From positions 62,001 through 126,000 of the forward strand of contig NZ_RQER01000004.1 in assembly GCF_004770615.1 (NCBI RefSeq): 64,000 nt of DNA. The letters are read 5' to 3'. Positions within the stretch are counted from its first letter, which is position 1. Each line of letters opens with the position of its first letter. Made by a program: the position numbers and the translations under genes. This document shows, in pieces, positions 34,080-44,502 of the stretch. The notes beneath the pieces are model-generated. The model searched no databases, had not been told where the DNA came from, and worked only from the letters and a program-made list of their open reading frames with translations. The stretch is from Leptospira langatensis (lineage in GTDB: Bacteria > Spirochaetota > Leptospiria > Leptospirales > Leptospiraceae).

Positions 34080-37000
34080 ACCTATGCCAACAAGTTTTGC
34101 CTTACAATTATTAACCAGCTTATACAACCGAACCAAGAACGTTGCTGGAGATTTGCTCATAGACCAAACTCTGCTCGGACAAGACCATCTTACTTCGATG
34201 TGGAATATTATCTTTAGTGTAGATCATCTAAAACTAGGCAGCCCTCAGGTATCGGCTCAAGACAACGCTACCGGAAATTTTACGGTAAACGGAACGATAG
34301 ATTTAATCCCATTTCAAAACAAAGGGATACAACTCCAAAACTTAGGAGCGCAGATCCAGTTTTTTGCCTCCAGTGATTCAACAGATCCGACTCAAATTAG
34401 CATAGAATGTATCATCGATTTCCAAGGTCTTCCGACTGAATGGGATATTATTTCCTTATATCCTTATCTTCCTTCTTACATGAACTACCAAACGGATATG
34501 TTGGCAGAAGGAGCCCAGGAATCTTTTTTACGAGAAATTTCCTTCCAGAACATCCAAACCCGTTTCAGCTCTTATGATTTTTGGCAGGTAGAAAATTTAG
34601 AAAAACAGACTCCAGGTCTGCAATTGCTTACTACTCTTTCTTCTCCTCCTCAATTGGGGTTGGAACTCCTACGTAGCGGATTCAACTTCTCCTCAACAAT
34701 CCAAGCCGATGGGGATTTCTGGGATCAAGTCAAATTGATCCAACCTGATCTGAATACTCTCTCCGTCTTCGGAGCAATAGGAACAGATGACCAAGGAGAA
34801 GGTAACATTCTCATAGGACATAGCCTTCAAAATACAAGCACGCAACAATTCCCTTCCCTAAATGTCGGAGGGCTCAATATAGAATTAAGAAGACTCTGCA
34901 TTTATTCCGGATTGAATAATATATCAGGATTACCTCCCGGATTCGCTTTCGAAGTCTATCTTGGACAAGAAGGGAACGGTTTAGATCTGATCGTTCAAAC
35001 CGCAATCGGCTCCACTAGCGCTCGTATTTTAGGTATTTTTGATAAAGGAATTACTCTTTCCGATATGGAAAGTCTGCTTGGCCTTTCGGACCTGGCGAGT
35101 ATGCTTCCAGCAGGACATGATCTTGGCCAATTAACTCTAAACTATATGGAGCTCGGAGTATCCATCTCTCCGATGAGGATGGATACTCTGGAGTTCCATA
35201 TTACTACAGAAAAACCGATTTCGTTTTTCAATGATAAGGTAGAAGTTACTCCTACTCTGATTTGGAATCGAAGTTATTCCCAAGATTCAGATACTCCTAC
35301 TACAGATCTAACTATCGCGGGGGATTGGATCTTAGGCGGAACGGAATTCTACACTTCTCTAGATCCTTCGTCTGGGGGATTTTTCGTTTCAATGAAGACC
35401 GGACAGTCCTTGGATGCTTCCGAGTTGATCAATCGCTTCTTCTCCACAAAGGCATTGCCCGAAATAGATATCGTAGATTTCGAATTAGATGGAAACTTCA
35501 AGGATTCTTCCTTTTCCTTCGAGATAGATTTCACGTCGGATTGGGAAATAGATTTTGGAGGAAATAATCCGGTCGTACTCACTCAGTTGGGCATCCAAGG
35601 AGAATATGGCCCGCCTAGTGATAATCCAAACGGCGAACCTACAAGCAGCGGTTCTATCTTAGGAGTACTTTTAATCGGTGATTGGAACTTAAATGTGGAA
35701 ATCGATTGGGGAACCGAGTTAAGTATCGAGGCTCTAATTCCTAATATCAACGTATCTTGGTTAATAGATCAGCTTCTGCACGAAATACATATACCGATGG
35801 AATTGCCTGATTTTAATATCCAAGATCTGGATGTTAAAATCGTTCCGAAGACTAAAGAATTCTCAATCCAAGGAGGATCATCGGATACGATCGATTTCTT
35901 CTCCGGATTGGATCTTAAAATAGATTCTTTCCAAGCGGAACGTAAATTGATCGACCCAAACCAAGGACTCTACGAAAGCTCAGCTGCAATTCAATTGAGT
36001 ATGGATGTGGGAGGAGTTGGACTGGCTCTCTCAGGAACTTATAACTCGAGCCCTTCTTCGCAAAGCGGAACTTCTACGACCGAATGGGACTTCAAAGTTC
36101 AACAGCAAGACACTCCGATTCCTTTCGGCAAGTTGATCGAAAAATTCGGAGCTTGGATCGGGTTGAATTTTCCGATGTTGGTAGGCGACCTTAATTTACA
36201 AAAATTTTATATGGAATTCAATGTCGGTTCGGCCAACAAGTATTTCATTCTATCTGGGTCGGTATACGATGGCACTACTCTCTTAGGAAGATTCAGCTTT
36301 TTTGCGGAAAAGAATGATCCTGCGGATACGTATATAGGCAGCGTTCAGGATTATCTTTCCGCAATGAATAATGGAACTTATCAGTCTCCTCCGGATACAA
36401 ATTGGGATTACGTACTCGATTTGGAAGTGGATATTAATATCGATGCGGCAAATTTTCCGTTAGTCGGTTCCGAAATAAATTCAGTACAGTCGATGAAGCT
36501 TCAATCCATTTCCTGTGCAATCGCTTCTAGAAAATTCACGCAACAAGAAATGACCACATTAGTCAATCGACTGCCCCAAGGTGCGCTCATTCCGCCCGTA
36601 AAGGACATCGATCAAGGAAAGAACTTTTCCACCCAAGTACAGTTAGGCGGTTCGGCATTAACTCTTTCTATGCCTTTGGATGCTTCCCCCGGCGGAACAA
36701 ATACCGGCGGGAATACGCCGATCGTTCCTGTGACACCACCTCCTCCCAATTATCCTGTTCCTACGACACAACCTAGCTCAGTAGATAAAACCAAATGGTT
36801 CGCTTTGAATCTACAATTCGGAGCGGTATCTCTGCCTAGGATCGGAGTTCGATTCGTAAATTCGAAAGTTACCTTCCTCCTAGACGCTTACTTAAATCTA
36901 GGCGGAATAGAGATCGGTTTAGCAGGCTTAGGCGTATCTAGTCCGTTCGACCATTTCCAACCTAGTTTTAGTTTGGACGGATTGAGCGTAACGTATTCGA

Positions 37001-38868
37001 ATCCTCCGATCACTATCGGAGGAGGTTTCCTAAAAGCGGGAGAAGGTTTGTACGAAGGAGAAGCGATCTTGAGTCTGACTCAGTTCGAACTTTCCGCGAT
37101 CGGTGCATATTCCAATCAGAACGGAACGATTTCCTTTTTCATTTATCTGGATTATTCCGAGCCTTTAGGAGGTCCTCCTTATTTCTACGTTATGGGTCTC
37201 GCTGGAGGATTCGGATACAATTTCTCTCTGAATATTCCGAGTGTAGATCAGATACGCAACTTCCCATTCGTTCAGATCGCGGAAGGATCGGAAACCTCCA
37301 CGAATTCGGATCCGGTTGCAATGCTTCAATACTTGAGCGAACACAATATCACGGTGCCCCAATCCGGAGAATATTGGTTTGCAGCGGGCGTTCGGTTTCT
37401 CACCTTCCAGATGATAGATTCATTCGCTCTCGCCTCCGTTGAATTAGGCGACAATTTCGAAATAGATCTTGTCGGGTTATCTACTCTAAGTATCCCGCAG
37501 GGAGTTTCGAATCCGATCGCAGAAGCTCAGATGGCCTTAAAAGCTTCTTTCGATCCTCAAAACGGCTTCTTCGGGATCAGCGCTCAATTAACTCCTAGCT
37601 CCTACGTATTATCACAAGATTGTCATCTGACTGGTGGATTTGCGTACTATATATGGTTAGGTGGAGAACATGCCGGAGATTTCGTAGTAACTTTCGGTGG
37701 ATACCATCCTAGCTTTCAACCTCCTTCTTATTATCCTAGTGTTCCGCGTTTGGGAATCTATTGGCAGATCGGCTCGAGCATTAGCATCCAAGGCTATTCC
37801 TATTTCGCATTAACTCCCGGATACCTTATGGCCGGCGGCGGATTGGAAGCGGTTTGGAGATGTGGAGATTTGAGCGCATGGTTCTCCGCTTATGTGGACT
37901 TTCTTCTTCGATGGAAACCATTTCATTATGATGCGGATTGCGGAGTGGACATTGGGGTCTCCTATAGATTTTCAATCGATCTTCTTTTCACCACAATTCA
38001 TATTACTATTACAGTTCATATCGGTGCGGATATACATTTCTGGGGTCCTAACTTCAGCGGAATAGCGAGAATACATCTTTGGATCGTCTCCTTCTCCATA
38101 AGCTTCGGAGATAGCGGACAACATCCAGATCCGATTGCTTGGTCCGAATTTAAGACCTCCTTCCTTCCTCAAAGAGACGGGCAAACTCATGCTTGCGAAA
38201 TTGCCGCGACATCGGGACTAGTAAAGGATCTGAGCAAAGACTCCTCATCCACATTGCAATGGGTAGTGAATCCACATACTCTGCGTCTTTCCATTAATAC
38301 ATCCGTTCCGCTTAGAACGACTTCTTTCGGAAATGACAGTTTATCCAGTACGAATCAGGTTTTCGGTGTAGCTCCGATGGATAGAAAAAGTTCGGATATT
38401 CAGAAATCGGATGCGAGTATTCAGATCACTCGGGATGGAGAAAGGGCTGAAGGCGATTTTATTTTGGATCCGGCCTATAAAAACGTCCCTGATTCTCTCT
38501 GGGGAGAAAGTATGAGCGCCGAATTGAATTCGGAAGCGGTTCGTTCCGGAATTCTAATGGGTTTTAATTTGCGTCCAAAGCCGATCAAAAATCCCGCCGT
38601 TACTGCAGAAATCTCTATTACAAAATTAGAATTTGCAGATGATCCGATCATTGGCGCATATGCCTGGGAAACCGTAACAGAACCTACAGAGGCAAATTTA
38701 ACTCAGGAAGAGAGAAGACAAAAGATCCAGAGCACAATTTCCCAAACTGCAAACGCAAGAACGAATCTATTCTCCGCATTCGGTTTTAATGCGGGCGATT
38801 TCGATCTGACAAATCTTTCCCAAGGAACGGATAACGCATTTCTATCTGCTCCTAAAATATATTCTTAA
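34072..38868 (+). CDS. 1598-aa DUF6603-like giant protein
   Basis: A very large, beta-rich, apparently soluble protein. Residues about 1-870 are a series of amphipathic strands with recurring patterns such as DLTIAGDWILGGTEFYTSL and WELDIEVDWG-like segments. A Pro/Thr/Gly-rich linker (about 875-908) precedes a second half (about 909-1360) whose landmarks are LGVSSPFDHFQPSFSLDGLS, PPITIGGGFLKAGEG, GGPPYFYVMGLAGGFGYN and FPFVQIAEG; I recall these from DUF6603 proteins of bacteria and fungi, a family without known function. The C-terminal 230 residues are polar. No signal peptide or anchor is seen. The ATG overlaps the previous stop by 8 bases, so the two genes are translationally linked; a second ATG lies 4 codons in. 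Confidence 0.8.
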   Translation: MPKPMPTSFALQLLTSLYNRTKNVAGDLLIDQTLLGQDHLTSMWNIIFSVDHLKLGSPQVSAQDNATGNFTVNGTIDLIPFQNKGIQLQNLGAQIQFFASSDSTDPTQISIECIIDFQGLPTEWDIISLYPYLPSYMNYQTDMLAEGAQESFLREISFQNIQTRFSSYDFWQVENLEKQTPGLQLLTTLSSPPQLGLELLRSGFNFSSTIQADGDFWDQVKLIQPDLNTLSVFGAIGTDDQGEGNILIGHSLQNTSTQQFPSLNVGGLNIELRRLCIYSGLNNISGLPPGFAFEVYLGQEGNGLDLIVQTAIGSTSARILGIFDKGITLSDMESLLGLSDLASMLPAGHDLGQLTLNYMELGVSISPMRMDTLEFHITTEKPISFFNDKVEVTPTLIWNRSYSQDSDTPTTDLTIAGDWILGGTEFYTSLDPSSGGFFVSMKTGQSLDASELINRFFSTKALPEIDIVDFELDGNFKDSSFSFEIDFTSDWEIDFGGNNPVVLTQLGIQGEYGPPSDNPNGEPTSSGSILGVLLIGDWNLNVEIDWGTELSIEALIPNINVSWLIDQLLHEIHIPMELPDFNIQDLDVKIVPKTKEFSIQGGSSDTIDFFSGLDLKIDSFQAERKLIDPNQGLYESSAAIQLSMDVGGVGLALSGTYNSSPSSQSGTSTTEWDFKVQQQDTPIPFGKLIEKFGAWIGLNFPMLVGDLNLQKFYMEFNVGSANKYFILSGSVYDGTTLLGRFSFFAEKNDPADTYIGSVQDYLSAMNNGTYQSPPDTNWDYVLDLEVDINIDAANFPLVGSEINSVQSMKLQSISCAIASRKFTQQEMTTLVNRLPQGALIPPVKDIDQGKNFSTQVQLGGSALTLSMPLDASPGGTNTGGNTPIVPVTPPPPNYPVPTTQPSSVDKTKWFALNLQFGAVSLPRIGVRFVNSKVTFLLDAYLNLGGIEIGLAGLGVSSPFDHFQPSFSLDGLSVTYSNPPITIGGGFLKAGEGLYEGEAILSLTQFELSAIGAYSNQNGTISFFIYLDYSEPLGGPPYFYVMGLAGGFGYNFSLNIPSVDQIRNFPFVQIAEGSETSTNSDPVAMLQYLSEHNITVPQSGEYWFAAGVRFLTFQMIDSFALASVELGDNFEIDLVGLSTLSIPQGVSNPIAEAQMALKASFDPQNGFFGISAQLTPSSYVLSQDCHLTGGFAYYIWLGGEHAGDFVVTFGGYHPSFQPPSYYPSVPRLGIYWQIGSSISIQGYSYFALTPGYLMAGGGLEAVWRCGDLSAWFSAYVDFLLRWKPFHYDADCGVDIGVSYRFSIDLLFTTIHITITVHIGADIHFWGPNFSGIARIHLWIVSFSISFGDSGQHPDPIAWSEFKTSFLPQRDGQTHACEIAATSGLVKDLSKDSSSTLQWVVNPHTLRLSINTSVPLRTTSFGNDSLSSTNQVFGVAPMDRKSSDIQKSDASIQITRDGERAEGDFILDPAYKNVPDSLWGESMSAELNSEAVRSGILMGFNLRPKPIKNPAVTAEISITKLEFADDPIIGAYAWETVTEPTEANLTQEERRQKIQSTISQTANARTNLFSAFGFNAGDFDLTNLSQGTDNAFLSAPKIYS

Positions 38869-38879
38869 AGAGACCAACC

Positions 38880-40814
38880 ATGCCGGATGATAGAACAGTC
38901 GAGTTCATACAATACCATCGTCCCGATCTAAAATCGGGAGATTACACTTTGGAATTCCAACACCAGATCGACTTGGGATTCGGTGATAAAGAATCATTTT
39001 CGGAAACAAAAACATTTTCAGTACGCGGAGAAAGATTCAAGATCTCTGATGAAGAGATCGTGGCTTGTTTTCCTCCAGACGGAAGTTTCGGCGACTTCTC
39101 GAATTGTTTACCTCATATCGTTATCTCTAAAGCTACCTTGCCTTGGGAAAGATCCGCAGGAACCGAAACAAGTGGAACTCCGTGGCTTGGACTAATACTA
39201 TTGGATTCCTCGGAATTCGGCCAAATAGTTGCAGAAACAACTCCGATAGGAAATTTAAGCATCCCGCTTGAATCTGGCGATTCCTCTTCCGATACTTGCA
39301 GGACACTTAGTTTGAACAAAACTTTCCTGGATTCTATGCTCCCTACTGAGAGCGAAATTAATCGTCTAACACATATTAGGCTGGTAGAAACCACAGACAA
39401 AGTGAATACGACCCAAGACGGAAAAGGAGAATTCGCAGTAGTAGTCGGGAACCGTTTGGGAAAAGCAGGATCTGCCAGCGCTGTGCATCTGATTTCTCTA
39501 GAAGGCTATTACGATCCGTCTATGAAAGATCGTTATACACCGGACTCTAACGGGAATATAAAGATCGTAGTCCTGAAATCATGGAGTTTCTTTGCAGAAT
39601 CGGAACAGTTTACATTCAAACATTTGATCACTAACTTGGATCGCAATCCATCCACGGTTAGGTTACCGGATCTTCTGGGTTCTTCCTCAGTCGCGCAAAA
39701 CAAAATCAATGCGGGCTACGTTCCTTTCCCTCATCATTTGCGGCAAGGAGATAAGACGGTTTCATGGTATCGGAGCCCTCTTGTTCCATATTCGACTCCT
39801 TCTACTACTTCCTTTCCAGTTTCGACTTCAGACGAATTGACCGCTTATGACTCGATCAACGGAGTATTCGATGTTTCTTATTCCTCGGCTTGGGAACTGG
39901 GACGCATGTTAGGACTTCAGAGTCTTTCTTTTTCTACAGCTTTATATAGATGGAAACTTACTCAAAAACGCCAAGACATTCTAACGCAAGAGAAGAATAT
40001 GATCGCTCAACTACTAGGAGATCCATCCATAGTGGTTCAGGGCGGCGGGACAGGTACTGATTGGCTTGATACGATCAATAATTGGTTAGGACAACTCTCA
40101 CTTTTGGTAGGAGTTCCTTTTTCCTATCTTATACCGGACGAAAAAATGCTTCCTCAAGAATCGGTACGGTTCTTCGAGTTGGATCAAAACTGGATAAATT
40201 CCCTAATAGACGGAGCATTCAGCTTAGGCAGATCCACAGCCGGAGATCTTGAGCACGATCAAAAAACTGCGAATTCGATCAGGAATTCCGCGACCCAAGC
40301 TTCCCTCTCTGTCAGAAATCCTTTGGACAATTCTAACACGTCACCCGACACTCCTAAAACGATAGCCGGATTGATACTAAGGTCTGCTGCAGTAGCAGGA
40401 TGGCCAAACATGGAAATAAGAGCGTTTAACGTTCCTCAAGCGGATGCAAATAGCTTGCCGAGCGGGCAATTGACATTGTTGCGGATGGATCGTTTATCAA
40501 AAGACGTTCTTCTTTGTATTTTCTCTGGAGATGCACTTCAATTCGATATCCAACTTCCTTCGGAAGGAGTTCATTTCGGGCTGGATTTCGACCAAACTTT
40601 CAGCAAGGAACTCCGAGATCCGGATGGTGACTTGGAGAATAATGCGATACTGGATAATATTCCATTTCGGGATCTTTTTGGGGTATTAAACATAGACCTT
40701 CTATCTTCGAACATAGTGCAAAAACTAAATCTTCAACCGGAACAATTCACATCCGCGCAATTCGCACTGCAAATGGTAGAAGGCGTGGACAAGATCAGTT
40801 TTCTTAGGGTATAG
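38880..40814 (+). CDS. 644-aa unknown protein of the giant-gene cluster
   Basis: An unrecognised soluble protein. The N-terminal 250 residues are beta-rich (VEFIQYHRPDLKSGDYTLEF, FKISDEEIVACFPPDGSFGD, with TPWLGLILLD near 100), and the centre has SFSTALYRWKLTQKRQDIL, an amphipathic helical part, then NNWLGQLSLLVGVPFSYLIP. The C-terminus returns to strands. No signal peptide, membrane segment or catalytic motif that I can name. It starts 11 bases after the DUF6603-like gene and ends 14 bases before the next gene, so it belongs to the same operon. A structural or assembly role would fit the size and lack of motifs, but this is a guess. Confidence 0.7.
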   Translation: MPDDRTVEFIQYHRPDLKSGDYTLEFQHQIDLGFGDKESFSETKTFSVRGERFKISDEEIVACFPPDGSFGDFSNCLPHIVISKATLPWERSAGTETSGTPWLGLILLDSSEFGQIVAETTPIGNLSIPLESGDSSSDTCRTLSLNKTFLDSMLPTESEINRLTHIRLVETTDKVNTTQDGKGEFAVVVGNRLGKAGSASAVHLISLEGYYDPSMKDRYTPDSNGNIKIVVLKSWSFFAESEQFTFKHLITNLDRNPSTVRLPDLLGSSSVAQNKINAGYVPFPHHLRQGDKTVSWYRSPLVPYSTPSTTSFPVSTSDELTAYDSINGVFDVSYSSAWELGRMLGLQSLSFSTALYRWKLTQKRQDILTQEKNMIAQLLGDPSIVVQGGGTGTDWLDTINNWLGQLSLLVGVPFSYLIPDEKMLPQESVRFFELDQNWINSLIDGAFSLGRSTAGDLEHDQKTANSIRNSATQASLSVRNPLDNSNTSPDTPKTIAGLILRSAAVAGWPNMEIRAFNVPQADANSLPSGQLTLLRMDRLSKDVLLCIFSGDALQFDIQLPSEGVHFGLDFDQTFSKELRDPDGDLENNAILDNIPFRDLFGVLNIDLLSSNIVQKLNLQPEQFTSAQFALQMVEGVDKISFLRV

Positions 40815-40828
40815 GAGCAAAGCATTCG

Positions 40829-43800
40829 ATGAGTCCGGCAATTAACAATTCTTCCTTTTTACTTGTTCCAATCGATCTAGATGCGATGTGTGTCGGCAAA
40901 AACGATTCGGAACAACGTACATCTCTTACCGCACCTGCCACGGCGAATTTTGTCACCTTACCATACGTAGGTGGTCCTCAAGGAGCGAATCTAAGTGATT
41001 TATTCGTAAACAAACCCTTCCAATCTGAGAGTCTTCCGTTAAAAATAGGCGTCCATCTTCATTGGGCTCTCCCTGATGCGTTAACCCAAGGACAGCAGAC
41101 TAAGAACAACGATACCGGAAATGATTCGGTTCAGTTTCCGGAAGTACCGAATCGTTGGCTTGTAACCCGGATCCTAACCGATATAAGCGGCGAAGCCGGA
41201 ACATCTCAAAAATCGTGGGTCGTTGAATCGGATTTTCTTTCCATGGATGCGAATACTTATTATGATCATACGAATATTCCGTTCAACAAGGGAGGAAATT
41301 ACGCGTATTCCGAAAGTAATCCGCCGTTCAGATATATGGGACGGACAATCGAATTAGAAAAATGGACGGAAGATCCCGATCCGAATATAGAAAGGTTGTC
41401 TCCATTTACTGTAATAGGATATGGAGAACCGCGCTTTGCATCCTATTATCCGAATTGCAGGACCGTATTCGGTTTTCAAGATACGTTCGCAGATCTAGTC
41501 AATTTCGATCCGAAAAATTTCTCCATCAGCTATTCTGTCCTTGGTTGGTATAGCGATTTGAATAAGGACCCGATCTATTCTTCCGCCGATCTTTCAAAAA
41601 AGTTAGATGATTACAATTGGGATCTTCCTACGGGAACTTCTCCTTCTTCCCCTTCTCGTATGGTATGCACGGGAATGTTGGGAGACGTAAAATGGGATCC
41701 GTCCACGGATTATATTAGTACTAAAACTGATTTAAACGCTTCTCTAGTATCTCTTGCAAATACGAATTCGGAAGGCTTAGCTTCACTTCTCTCAGGCATC
41801 GTCCAAGTCTCAGGCATGGACCAAAGTCAATTGGAAAGATTCATTGAAGCTCTGCAGATAGGATACTTGGATAAACTATCCGATGCGGGAGCGATGGCGG
41901 AATTAGACAGGGTACTCCACAAAAGTTTTTTCAGTACGAAGGAAACTGAAACATTATGGACGATACTTCCGGCCGATCCTAAAAACCAAGACGCTACCGG
42001 ATTATCCAAGCAAAATTCGGAAGATCTCAATCAATTGAATCAATATCAATTCGAATCGGATCGATATAACGCGCAGATCCTATCCTTAAGAAAACAGACA
42101 TTCTCCGATTGGTACAAATTCATCACTTCCTTATACCCCGAGTCTGGAAGCACTGCCTCGGTAAATTCGAACGATATTAGAGAATTAATAGAATCTAATA
42201 TGAGCGATCAATCTACCGCACAATCTCTTTCTAATTCTCTTAGTACTCTTTCTTCTCAGATCCTTTCTCTTTCTCAGAAAATTTCCAGCGATATTGGAAG
42301 CCAATATTCTTTAAAGTCTATCGAAGCTCCTCGATTCTATCAGCCTAACGATCCAATTGTACTCATATCCGGACCCGATCTGCAACCTTCCGGTCGATAC
42401 GGATTCGACGGTGCATTTTCGGAAAGCGGAGGATTATTATGCAGAACAGATTCTCAAACTTCTTCCCAGTTCCAATTTGTTTCTTCCGGAACCACCTACT
42501 CTATCTTGGCAAGTGAGATGCCTAAATATCCCGACGTTTCCAACTTACCTTTGGGAAATATTCCGAACCAACTTCTTGCGGAGTTATATTACCTTGATCC
42601 CAGTCAATGGAGCGTTGTCTTAAAAGCCGGAGCAGTCACATCTATTCCGGCTGCATTAGAAGAACTTAAAATAGAATTCAACTCTTCCGGCTCGGATACG
42701 TTCTATAAGAATCATATTTCTTCCGGGATCGTCCCTTCTCCTTTACAATTCAAAACATGGGCCCAACCTTGGCATCCGATACTACTACAATGGAACTTCG
42801 CGTTTCGGCCTTACCAAACCATTCCGACTGTTTCAAGCGGAGTAGAACTTCCTAAATATTCTCCCGATTTTATTCAACAAAACTGTAAACTTCCAGATGG
42901 GGCGATGGACATTCAATATGCGGGAGAAAATTTAGGGAACGAACAAAATTACGTCGGAGCAACTATCTTAACTCCGCAAGCTATCAAGAGCTTGAAGGAT
43001 CGTGTTCAGGATTATCTCAAATATTCTTCGAATTCTACCGTGGAAAAAATCCTAGATCAATCGGCGAATATTCCAGTTCTTTCGCAGGCGCTTTCCGGAT
43101 TTAACGACGCTTTAGCAATGCAATCCGTAGAGATGCAGTTTTCAGTATATAATCCTTTAGCGCACGGCCTCGAAAAATCTTTCAATCAGAGGGTTCAGTC
43201 ATTCGTTTCCAATGCGAACGAAAGTAATCCTCTACCGGATATCAATTTCAATCCGATCCGATGCGGACTCGGTCGTATTCAAAAACTAAGAGTTATTGAT
43301 GCATTCGGCCAATACAGAGACTACGATATTCCTAAGACGGTAGCATCTAGAAGTCTTTACATACAAAACGATTCCTATCCAGCCTTCCTATCTCCTAGAT
43401 TCGTCCAACCTGCTAGATTATTGTTTAGATGGCTTTCCGCATCGGAAGATACAGAGGAAATGAACAGTATCAATTCGCCGATCCATGGCTGGATCCTTCC
43501 GAACTATCTGGACGGAAGTCTGGAATTTTACGACGTCGCGGGGACTTCGATTGGAACGATAGCATCCTATAACGAAAGCGGAATTTTTTTCGAAAGCTCT
43601 CCCGGTGTGGATCCGTTGGTTACGATCCGGGCTCAAGATCCCGATTTCTCCGCAAAGATGAATACTGCATTTGCAAATTCCCATATTAGAGAATTTGCAT
43701 CTAATATTTTGGGCAAGGATTCAGATTTTTTGGGAGCATTTATACGAACCTTAGATCGTTCCCTTCAATTTATCGAACCGCAGAATTTCGGCGAAACCAC

Positions 43801-44497
43801 TAGTTTAGTACAGTTAGTCGGACGCCCGATCGCAGTAGTACGTGCAAAGCTAAAATTAGAGTTGAAAGGCAATCCAGTCCAGAATCAAAGCTGGTCTTCT
43901 CTGCAATATAATATCTCAAGCCAGAACGGACCGGATATCGCCGGATTCACCGACGTTTCATTCCCTCTTCGATTAGGGAGTGCTCTCCAGTACGAAGACG
44001 GATTAGTAGGCTTTTATTTGGAAGAGAAAGCAAAGACCGACTTCTCCAATTTTTATTCCTCCCATTCGGACGGTTCCGATCCTACAATCGTAGTTCCTTC
44101 CGAAACTACGATCACCTTAAAGCCTGATCCTGGAGCCGATCCAAGTACGGTCTTTCTTCTAATGGATCCTAGAGCTGCAATTCATGCGACGACTGGAATT
44201 CTGCCCAAAAAGAGGATAGATATTCCGAGATATCATTATGCTCCTGCACTTGAACAAATGAGCGTAACGTTCTTCGCCGCTCCTATATTGACCAGATCGG
44301 ATAGACTCGAAATACCGCTTCCTAAAATAGCCGGATTCAATTGGTCTTGGGTAGAAAGAGAATCCGGATCATGGCAGAATATTTCTCCTATCCAAAAGGT
44401 CCGCACGGATACGAACTTTTCCGACTCATTGCTTCTGAGAGAAGGCTGGCTGAAATTAAAGTCCGCTGACCAAAACGAAAATCATAACGGTAATTAA
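40829..44497 (+). CDS. 1222-aa unknown protein of the giant-gene cluster
   Basis: A large soluble protein without signal peptide. The N-terminal 150 residues have strongly conserved-looking segments: IGVHLHWALPDALTQGQQ, FPEVPNRWLVTRIL and FRYMGRTIELEKW. Around residues 400-490 is a Gln/Ser-rich, probably coiled-coil region (SDQSTAQSLSNSLSTLSSQI). The second half contains tryptophan-rich segments (FKTWAQPWHPILLQWNFAFR) and GLGRIQKLRVIDAFGQYRDY. I have a recollection of similar HLHWALPDAL proteins annotated as hypothetical in diverse bacteria but no function. Ribosome site AGGAG lies 13 bases before the ATG. Its position between the 644-aa and the Ig-repeat genes makes it part of the same operon. 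Confidence 0.72.
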   Translation: MSPAINNSSFLLVPIDLDAMCVGKNDSEQRTSLTAPATANFVTLPYVGGPQGANLSDLFVNKPFQSESLPLKIGVHLHWALPDALTQGQQTKNNDTGNDSVQFPEVPNRWLVTRILTDISGEAGTSQKSWVVESDFLSMDANTYYDHTNIPFNKGGNYAYSESNPPFRYMGRTIELEKWTEDPDPNIERLSPFTVIGYGEPRFASYYPNCRTVFGFQDTFADLVNFDPKNFSISYSVLGWYSDLNKDPIYSSADLSKKLDDYNWDLPTGTSPSSPSRMVCTGMLGDVKWDPSTDYISTKTDLNASLVSLANTNSEGLASLLSGIVQVSGMDQSQLERFIEALQIGYLDKLSDAGAMAELDRVLHKSFFSTKETETLWTILPADPKNQDATGLSKQNSEDLNQLNQYQFESDRYNAQILSLRKQTFSDWYKFITSLYPESGSTASVNSNDIRELIESNMSDQSTAQSLSNSLSTLSSQILSLSQKISSDIGSQYSLKSIEAPRFYQPNDPIVLISGPDLQPSGRYGFDGAFSESGGLLCRTDSQTSSQFQFVSSGTTYSILASEMPKYPDVSNLPLGNIPNQLLAELYYLDPSQWSVVLKAGAVTSIPAALEELKIEFNSSGSDTFYKNHISSGIVPSPLQFKTWAQPWHPILLQWNFAFRPYQTIPTVSSGVELPKYSPDFIQQNCKLPDGAMDIQYAGENLGNEQNYVGATILTPQAIKSLKDRVQDYLKYSSNSTVEKILDQSANIPVLSQALSGFNDALAMQSVEMQFSVYNPLAHGLEKSFNQRVQSFVSNANESNPLPDINFNPIRCGLGRIQKLRVIDAFGQYRDYDIPKTVASRSLYIQNDSYPAFLSPRFVQPARLLFRWLSASEDTEEMNSINSPIHGWILPNYLDGSLEFYDVAGTSIGTIASYNESGIFFESSPGVDPLVTIRAQDPDFSAKMNTAFANSHIREFASNILGKDSDFLGAFIRTLDRSLQFIEPQNFGETTSLVQLVGRPIAVVRAKLKLELKGNPVQNQSWSSLQYNISSQNGPDIAGFTDVSFPLRLGSALQYEDGLVGFYLEEKAKTDFSNFYSSHSDGSDPTIVVPSETTITLKPDPGADPSTVFLLMDPRAAIHATTGILPKKRIDIPRYHYAPALEQMSVTFFAAPILTRSDRLEIPLPKIAGFNWSWVERESGSWQNISPIQKVRTDTNFSDSLLLREGWLKLKSADQNENHNGN

Positions 44498-44502
44498 AAA
44501 CG

